From the NCBI GenBank assembly GCA_049662565.1, contig JBATBW010000179.1, forward strand, positions 1-11,534: a stretch of 11,534 bases of DNA. Reading direction: 5' to 3'. Every line of letters begins with the position of its first letter. Positions within the stretch are counted from its first letter, which is position 1. Positions 7,199 through 11,534 of the stretch are shown in pieces. This DNA is from JBATBW01 sp049662565. Its GTDB lineage: Bacteria > Bacillota_I > Bacilli_A > Erysipelotrichales > Erysipelotrichaceae. A program made the translations under genes and the position numbers. A model generated the notes under the pieces. That model saw nothing but the letters and a program-made list of their open reading frames with translations, did not search any database and had not been told where the DNA came from.

Positions 7199-8489
7199 TA
7201 TAATTGGTGGTGGATTTGCGGGATGCGAAGCAGCATATCAACTGATCAAAAGAGGAATTAAGGTTAATTTATATGATATGAAACCTCGTAAATTTTCACC
7301 AGCGCATCACAGCGAAAATTTATGTGAATTAGTTTGTTCCAATTCTTTTCGCAGTGATCAATTAGAAAATGGAGTTGGGATATTAAAAGAAGAAATGCGT
7401 CATTTAGATTCATTAATAATGAAAATGGCGGAAAAGAATAAAGTTCCAGCGGGTAGTGCTTTGGCAGTTGATCGCGATTTATTTGCGAGTGATGTGACTA
7501 ATTATTTAAAAAATCATCCTTTAGTTAATTACATTAGTGAAGAAGTTACTACTATTTTAGATGGGCCAACTATCATCGCGAGTGGTCCATTAACTAGTGA
7601 TGCTTTATCTACTAGCATTAGTGATTTTATTGAAAAAGATTATTTGCATTTTTTTGATGCGGCAGCGCCGATTGTGACTAAAGATTCAATTGATATGAAT
7701 TATGCATATTTTAAATCGCGTTATGATAAAGGAGATAGTGATTATTTAAATTGTCCAATGAACAAGGAAGAATATGATATCTTTTATCGTGAGTTAATTA
7801 ACGCTAAATGTGTGGAATTTAAAGATTTTGAACTGAAATATTTTGAAGGTTGTATGCCTTTTGAAGAAATGGCAAATCGTGGTTATAAAACTTTATTATA
7901 TGGTCCTTTAAAACCTGTGGGATTAGGTAGAGATAAGGATGATAAGCCTTATGCAGTTGTTCAGCTTCGTCAAGATAATGTAATTGGCTCGTTGTTTAAT
8001 ATTGTCGGTTTTCAAACACACTTAACTTGGGGTGAACAAAAAAGAATATTAAGTTTAATTCCGGCCTTGCGTAATTGCGAAATTGTTCGTTATGGAGTAA
8101 TGCATCGGAATACGTATATGGCAAGTAGCGAATGTATTAATAATAATTATCAGTCATTGAAAAGACCGGATTTATTTTTTGCTGGTCAATTAACTGGAGT
8201 AGAGGGTTATATTGAATCTTGTGCTAGTGGTTTATTGGCGGCTTTAAATATGTATTTATATTTAGAAGGCAAAGATTTATTAAATTTAGATAACAATACA
8301 ATGATTGGAGCGATGGCTCGTTATGTTAGTAGTTGTGATAGTAAACATTTCCAACCGATGAATGCGAATTTTGGTATAGTGAATATGGATTTTACGATCA
8401 AAAAAGACTTGCGTAAAAGGGATTTTGTCGATCGTAGTTTAACTAATATTGATGAAATGGTTAAATATATTGATGGAACAGTTAATTAA
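7182..8489 (+). CDS. trmFO: tRNA (uracil-54,C5)-methyltransferase, folate/FAD-dependent
   Basis: TrmFO makes ribothymidine at position 54 of the tRNA T-loop, using methylenetetrahydrofolate and FADH2. The 435-residue length equals the B. subtilis enzyme. Seen are the FAD-binding GGGFAGCEAA (residues 9-18), the HHSENLCELVCSNSFRSD block containing the cysteine at residue 52, the GSALAVDRD segment, the FEGCMPFEEMA motif with Cys224, and the C-terminal AGQLTGVEGYIESCASG FAD-binding block. The reading frame is open further upstream inside topA, but the family starts at the MKKTVNIIGGG sequence. ATG at 7182 (or 7179) follows AAAGGAA at about 7168-7174. It overlaps the topA end by 17 bp and the xerC start by 17 bp. 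Confidence 0.96.
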   Translation: MKKTVNIIGGGFAGCEAAYQLIKRGIKVNLYDMKPRKFSPAHHSENLCELVCSNSFRSDQLENGVGILKEEMRHLDSLIMKMAEKNKVPAGSALAVDRDLFASDVTNYLKNHPLVNYISEEVTTILDGPTIIASGPLTSDALSTSISDFIEKDYLHFFDAAAPIVTKDSIDMNYAYFKSRYDKGDSDYLNCPMNKEEYDIFYRELINAKCVEFKDFELKYFEGCMPFEEMANRGYKTLLYGPLKPVGLGRDKDDKPYAVVQLRQDNVIGSLFNIVGFQTHLTWGEQKRILSLIPALRNCEIVRYGVMHRNTYMASSECINNNYQSLKRPDLFFAGQLTGVEGYIESCASGLLAALNMYLYLEGKDLLNLDNNTMIGAMARYVSSCDSKHFQPMNANFGIVNMDFTIKKDLRKRDFVDRSLTNIDEMVKYIDGTVN

Positions 8490-9342
8490 TAGTTTTTTAG
8501 ATTATTTAAGTGTTGTTTATTTAGACTCACCAAATACTTATAAGAGTTATCATTTGGATCTTTTAGATTTTCTAGCATTTTTAATTAATAATGGGATTAA
8601 TGACTTTCATCAAGTTGATGAAAATATTGCGAGTGAATACATCAGTTATTTACAATATAATCCCCAAACAAAAAAGACAAAGGAAAAGACTACTATTAGT
8701 CGTCATGTTTCTTGTTTAAAGAGTTTTTATCGATATTTAATTAATTATCAAAAATTTACAAATAACCCTTTTAAGGATATTTCGATTAATTCGAATTATC
8801 GACAATTGCCTAAAATATTAACTTATGATCAAGTGATGATGATTTTAGATAGTTTTGATATTGACGATCCTAAACAATTGCGTAATCGTTTATTTTATGA
8901 ATTGATGTATGCTAGTGGATTACGGATTAGTGAAATGTTGAATATTAGAAATGAGAATATTGATTTATATAATAATAGTATGGTTATTTTAGGAAAAGGC
9001 AACAAAATTAGACAAGTTTATTTTTATGATAGTGTCAAACAATTAATTGTTCGTTACCAAAATAAGGATAGTGTGTATTTATTTGACAATAAGGGCAAAG
9101 TATATACTAGTCGTTATATTCAAAAAATATTAGATCAACAATGTCTAAAGATTAATTTCCCTTTTAAGGTGAATCCGCATATGTTTAGACATGCTTTTGC
9201 GACTCATCTATTAGATAATGGAGCAAGTTTACGGATGGTTCAAGAGTTATTAGGACATGCGAATATGAGCACGACACAAATATACACTCATGTGAGTATT
9301 GATAAAATAAAAAAGATTTATAATGATGTTTTCCAAAAATAA
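8473..9342 (+). CDS. xerC: Tyrosine recombinase XerC (CodV-type)
   Basis: This site-specific recombinase resolves chromosome dimers at a dif site, normally with a XerD partner not in this window. The N-terminal core-binding domain (residues 1-85, starting MEQLINSFLDYL) is followed by the catalytic domain with all family residues: R151 (SGLRISE), K175 (GKGNKIR), H236 and R239 (NPHMFRH), H262 (LLGHANM) and nucleophile Y271 (TQIYTHV). XerC rather than XerD or an integrase is inferred from position after trmFO, where codV lies in B. subtilis, and from its 289-residue length. The ATG at 8473 fits the family start; an in-frame ATG at 8452 adds seven residues. No strong ribosome site is seen, so coupling to trmFO (17-bp overlap) is likely. 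Confidence 0.93.
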   Translation: MEQLINSFLDYLSVVYLDSPNTYKSYHLDLLDFLAFLINNGINDFHQVDENIASEYISYLQYNPQTKKTKEKTTISRHVSCLKSFYRYLINYQKFTNNPFKDISINSNYRQLPKILTYDQVMMILDSFDIDDPKQLRNRLFYELMYASGLRISEMLNIRNENIDLYNNSMVILGKGNKIRQVYFYDSVKQLIVRYQNKDSVYLFDNKGKVYTSRYIQKILDQQCLKINFPFKVNPHMFRHAFATHLLDNGASLRMVQELLGHANMSTTQIYTHVSIDKIKKIYNDVFQK

Positions 9343-9345
9343 GAT

Positions 9346-9369
9346 AAACGGTTCCCTGAATCGTTTTTT
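9346..9369 (+). terminator. Intrinsic terminator after xerC
   Basis: AAACGGTT (9346-9353) pairs with AATCGTTT (9359-9366) as an 8-bp stem with one G-T pair and a 5-base loop. Six T residues run to 9369. It lies four bases after the xerC stop and closes the long plus-strand operon, separating it from the rpsB promoter. Confidence 0.85.
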
Positions 9370-9404
9370 ATATGATAAAGATATGTATTTTTTGTGAAAA
9401 ATAG

Positions 9405-9434
9405 TTGTGTAAACTAAGGATTTTATGGTATATT
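9405..9434 (+). promoter_or_regulatory. Promoter of rpsB-tsf
   Basis: TTGTGT (9405-9410) and TATATT (9429-9434) are spaced by 18 bp. The -10 box is preceded by TGG, which makes an extended -10 (TGn) element. Transcription would start around 9440-9442. It lies between the xerC terminator and rpsB, as expected for a strong sigma-A-type promoter of ribosomal protein genes. The -35 matches TTGACA at four of six positions. Confidence 0.75.
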
Positions 9435-9440
9435 ATATAA

Positions 9441-9552
9441 GGTGTTATGCGTAACACATTATACCCACTATGGATTCATCTTTCCGTGCTTGTATAAGTG
9501 ACTGATGTTGGAAGTAGTGGAGACTTAACGGAGAAAAGGAAGGTAAAAAATT
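9441..9552 (+). promoter_or_regulatory. Structured 5' leader of rpsB (candidate regulatory RNA)
   Basis: The roughly 110-nt untranslated leader opens with a 6-bp hairpin, GTGTTA/TAACAC with loop TGCG (9442-9457). A longer arm follows: CCACTA (9465-9470) pairs with TAGTGG (9515-9520), enclosing CATC/GATG (9477-9480 with 9504-9507) and a small CTT-GTAT-AAG hairpin (9489-9498). CTTTCC (9480-9485) can also pair with GGAAG (9510-9514) or with the ribosome site GGAAGG (9538-9543), and TCCGT (9483-9487) with ACGGA (9528-9532). These alternatives could switch translation of rpsB, by analogy with autoregulated ribosomal protein leaders. I do not recognise it as a named Rfam family, and the fold was done by eye. 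Confidence 0.5.
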
Positions 9553-10470
9553 ATGTCTGTTATTTCAATGCGTAAGTTATTGGAAAATGGGTGTCATTAT
9601 GGACACCAAACTCGTCGTTGGAACCCTAAAATGAAGCCGTATATTTATACTGCGAAAAATGGTTCTTACATTTTTGATTTAAATATCTCAATGAAACACA
9701 TTGATGATGCTTATTCAAGATTAAGAGAAATCTCAGAAAGAGATGGAAAAATCTTATTTGTTGGTACTAAGAAAGCTGCTCAACAAGTAGTATTGGATGA
9801 AGCTTTAAGAAGTGGTTCATTCTACATTAACCAAAGATGGTTAGGTGGATTATTAACTAACTATCGTACAATTCAAAAAAGAATTAAAAGATTATTAGAA
9901 ATTGAACAAATGAGTGAAAATGGTACTTTAGATTTATATCCAAAGAAAGAAGTTGCTCAAATCAGAAAAGAAGAACAACGTTTAAACAATTTCTTAGGTG
10001 GAATTAAAGAAATGCGTAAATTACCAGATGCGCTTGTTATTATTGATCCTACTGAAGAACATAATGCGGTTGCGGAAGCACGTAAATTAAATCTCCCAGT
10101 ATTTGCAGTTATCGATACTAATAGTGATCCTGATTTAGTTGATCATATCATCCCATTAAATGATGATGGTGCATCAAGTGTTAAATTAATTGTCACTTTA
10201 TTGGCTGATGCAATTGTTGAAGCTAAAGGTGGAGTATTATCTGTTGCTCATCAAGTTGAAGAAAACGAAATCACTATGGAAGATGTTTTAGTTAATATTG
10301 ATGAAAGATATGCAGAAAACGAAAGACGTAGAAAAGCTAAATTAGAAGAAAGACGTCGTAGTAATAATAACCGTAATACTAATGGTCGTCGTAATGATAA
10401 TCGTCGTTTCAATCGTCCAAATACAGAAGTTAAAGCTGAAGCTAAAGTAGAAGTAAAGGTGGAAGAATAA
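9553..10470 (+). CDS. rpsB: 30S ribosomal protein S2, with unusual C-terminal tail
   Basis: S2 binds late in 30S assembly and is needed, with S1 where present, for mRNA binding. The core begins with the standard MRKLLENGCHYGHQTRRWNP, followed by ILFVGTKKAAQ, YINQRWLGGLLTNY, LPDALVIIDP, and the PVFAVIDTNSDPD block. All are intact. At 305 residues it is some 55 longer than B. subtilis S2 (about 246). The extra part is a charged helix (ERRRKAKLEE), an Arg/Asn-rich segment (266-290) and an acidic Lys/Glu/Val tail (291-305). The ATG at 9553 is preceded by AAGGAAGG (about 9536-9543). It has its own promoter and leader, and tsf follows after one base. Confidence 0.97.
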   Translation: MSVISMRKLLENGCHYGHQTRRWNPKMKPYIYTAKNGSYIFDLNISMKHIDDAYSRLREISERDGKILFVGTKKAAQQVVLDEALRSGSFYINQRWLGGLLTNYRTIQKRIKRLLEIEQMSENGTLDLYPKKEVAQIRKEEQRLNNFLGGIKEMRKLPDALVIIDPTEEHNAVAEARKLNLPVFAVIDTNSDPDLVDHIIPLNDDGASSVKLIVTLLADAIVEAKGGVLSVAHQVEENEITMEDVLVNIDERYAENERRRKAKLEERRRSNNNRNTNGRRNDNRRFNRPNTEVKAEAKVEVKVEE

Positions 10471-10471
10471 T

Positions 10472-11359
10472 ATGACAATTACTGCATCAATGGTTAAAGA
10501 ATTAAGAGAAAAAACTGGAGCTGGTATGATGGACTGTAAGAAAGCTCTTACAGAAAATGATGGTGATTTTGAAAAATCAGTTGACTGGTTACGTGAAAAA
10601 GGTATTGCAAAAGCGGCTAAAAAACAAAGTCGTATTGCTGCTGAAGGGTTAACTAAAGTTGTAGTTGAAGGTAATAAAGCAGTTATTATTGAAATTAATT
10701 CAGAAACTGACTTCGTTGCAAAAAACGAACAATTTTTAGAATTGTTAGACACTGTTGCTAATGCATTAGTAAATAGTGATGCTACTAGCTTAGAAGAAGC
10801 TAACCAAGTTGTAGTTAATGGAGCAACTATTGATGAAATCATCACTACTGCTACTGCTACTATTGGTGAAAAAATTTCATTTAGAAGATTTGAAATCGTT
10901 AGTAAAAATGATTCTCAAGTTTTTGGTTCTTATATGCACTTTGGTGGAAAGATCAGTGTTATTACTGTTTTAGATAATGGTAATGATGAAATCGCTAAAG
11001 ACATGGCAATGCAAATTGCTTCTATGAATCCTTCATATGTATCAAGAAGTGATGTTGACGCATCATTTATTGAACATGAAAGAAGTGTTCAAGAAGGTAT
11101 TGCGGCTAATGATGAAAGCTTAAAATCTAAACCGGAAAATGTTCTAAAGGGAATTATTGAAGGTCGTATCAGCAAAACTTTACAAGAAATTTGTTTAGTA
11201 GATCAAATTTATTTTAAAGACCCTAGCATGAAGGTTTCTAAATATTTAGCGGATAATAAAACTAATGTCTTATCTTTTGTGAGATATGCGGTTGGTGAAG
11301 GTATCGAAAAACGTGAAGAAAACTTTGCAGAGGAAGTTGCTGCTCAATTAAGTAAATAA
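10472..11359 (+). CDS. tsf: Translation elongation factor Ts
   Basis: EF-Ts is the nucleotide exchange factor that recycles EF-Tu from GDP to GTP form. Its 295 residues are normal for Bacillota. The N-terminal UBA-like domain ITASMVKELREKTGAGMMDCKKAL is followed by the EF-Tu-contacting TDFVAKNE (residues 79-86). The core then includes YMHFGGKISVI and the DMAMQIAS segment, and the protein ends with a SVSKYLADN-like helix and a VRYAVGEGIEKREENFAEEV block. The start is one base after the rpsB stop, with AAAGGTGGAAG (10455-10465) as ribosome site inside rpsB, so the two genes are co-transcribed and coupled. An intrinsic terminator overlaps its stop codon. Confidence 0.97.
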   Translation: MTITASMVKELREKTGAGMMDCKKALTENDGDFEKSVDWLREKGIAKAAKKQSRIAAEGLTKVVVEGNKAVIIEINSETDFVAKNEQFLELLDTVANALVNSDATSLEEANQVVVNGATIDEIITTATATIGEKISFRRFEIVSKNDSQVFGSYMHFGGKISVITVLDNGNDEIAKDMAMQIASMNPSYVSRSDVDASFIEHERSVQEGIAANDESLKSKPENVLKGIIEGRISKTLQEICLVDQIYFKDPSMKVSKYLADNKTNVLSFVRYAVGEGIEKREENFAEEVAAQLSK

Positions 11360-11383
11360 AAGACACTTCTTGTGTCTTTTTTT
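11358..11383 (+). terminator. Intrinsic terminator between tsf and pyrH
   Basis: AAAAGACAC (11358-11366) and GTGTCTTTT (11372-11380) form a perfect 9-bp stem with a 5-base loop, followed by T residues to 11383. The hairpin begins within the tsf TAA codon, and the pyrH ribosome site starts only a few bases downstream. Because no pyrH promoter is visible in the 19 bases between, it probably acts as a partial terminator that lowers pyrH relative to rpsB-tsf. Confidence 0.85.
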
Positions 11384-11402
11384 CAAAAAAGGAGAAAATT
11401 GT

Positions 11403-11534
11403 ATGTACAAAAGAGTTCTATTAAAATTAAGTGGAGAAGCATTACAAGGAGAAAATTACATTTTCAGCAAGGAAACACTAGATACATTATCGAAAGAAAT
11501 TAAAGAAATTTATGATTTAGGTGTGGAAGTGGCT
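11403..11534 (+). CDS. pyrH: UMP kinase, N-terminal part (cut by right window edge)
   Basis: UMP kinase makes UDP from UMP in pyrimidine nucleotide synthesis and is hexameric and GTP-activated in bacteria. The 44 visible residues start MYKRVLLKLSGEALQGE, the PyrH N terminus with the KLSGEAL phosphate-binding loop, and continue with a helix toward LGVEVA, where the next strand begins. The ATG at 11403 has AAAAAAGGAG (11385-11394). The order rpsB-tsf-pyrH, normally followed by frr, is conserved in Bacillota. It probably depends on read-through of the tsf terminator. Confidence 0.96.
   Translation, partial: MYKRVLLKLSGEALQGENYIFSKETLDTLSKEIKEIYDLGVEVA

Noticed and set aside
9442..9457. GTGTTATGCGTAACAC inverted repeat as a DNA operator
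   Set aside because: It could bind a repressor, but it lies in the transcribed leader and forms a neat RNA hairpin, so it is treated as part of the leader; no regulator is in the window.
10251..10845. Two minus-strand open frames opposite rpsB and tsf, with hydrophobic or Ser/Leu-rich products
   Set aside because: They mirror the repetitive Arg/Asn codons of the S2 tail and EF-Ts coding sequence; no ribosome site and no membrane-protein family resemblance.

Overview
The window is AT-rich (roughly 30% G+C by eye) bacterial chromosome. It uses the standard bacterial code: every Trp I checked in the conserved proteins is TGG, and TAA, TAG and TGA all act as stops. The order rbgA-rnhB-dprA-topA-trmFO-xerC-rpsB-tsf-pyrH is the classic Bacillota block, as in Bacillus subtilis. 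Strong AGGAGG-like ribosome sites, a TPP riboswitch with an intrinsic terminator, and compact, overlapping genes suggest a low-GC Bacillota relative, perhaps an Erysipelotrichia-type or deep Mollicutes-like lineage. That placement is inference only.

Layout. 1-1325 (minus strand): a thiamine salvage and biosynthesis operon, thiM then thiE (cut by the left edge), led by a THI-box (TPP) riboswitch whose expression platform is a 14-bp terminator hairpin. 1326-1426: a divergent intergenic region with AT-rich promoter-like boxes for both directions. 1427-9342 (plus strand): one tightly packed run of nine genes. It has two GNAT acetyltransferases (the first with a C-terminal YoaP-like domain), a small DUF1653 protein, the ribosome-assembly GTPase RbgA, RNase HII, DprA, DNA topoisomerase I, TrmFO and a XerC-type recombinase. 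Several of these genes overlap by 17-20 bp. An intrinsic terminator follows xerC. 9370-9552: an extended -10 promoter and a roughly 110-nt structured-looking leader. 9553-11359: rpsB (with an unusual low-complexity C-terminal tail) and tsf, followed by a terminator that overlaps the tsf stop codon. 11403-11534: the start of pyrH, cut by the right edge.

How the genes fit together. The minus-strand pair makes thiamine phosphate from thiazole and pyrimidine precursors and is shut off by TPP. The plus-strand block is housekeeping: 50S assembly (RbgA), DNA maintenance and topology (RNase HII, TopA, DprA, XerC), tRNA methylation (TrmFO), translation (S2, EF-Ts) and UMP kinase. Compared with B. subtilis, sucCD is absent between rnhB and dprA, hslV-hslU-codY is absent between xerC and rpsB, and a GNAT/GNAT/DUF1653 trio sits where rplS would precede rbgA.

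I see no clearly new multi-gene system. The most interesting points are the GNAT protein with a glutaredoxin-like tail, two GNAT genes separated in one frame only by TGA-TTT, the rpsB leader with competing pairings around its ribosome site, the R/N-rich S2 tail, and the short DprA without a visible ribosome site.
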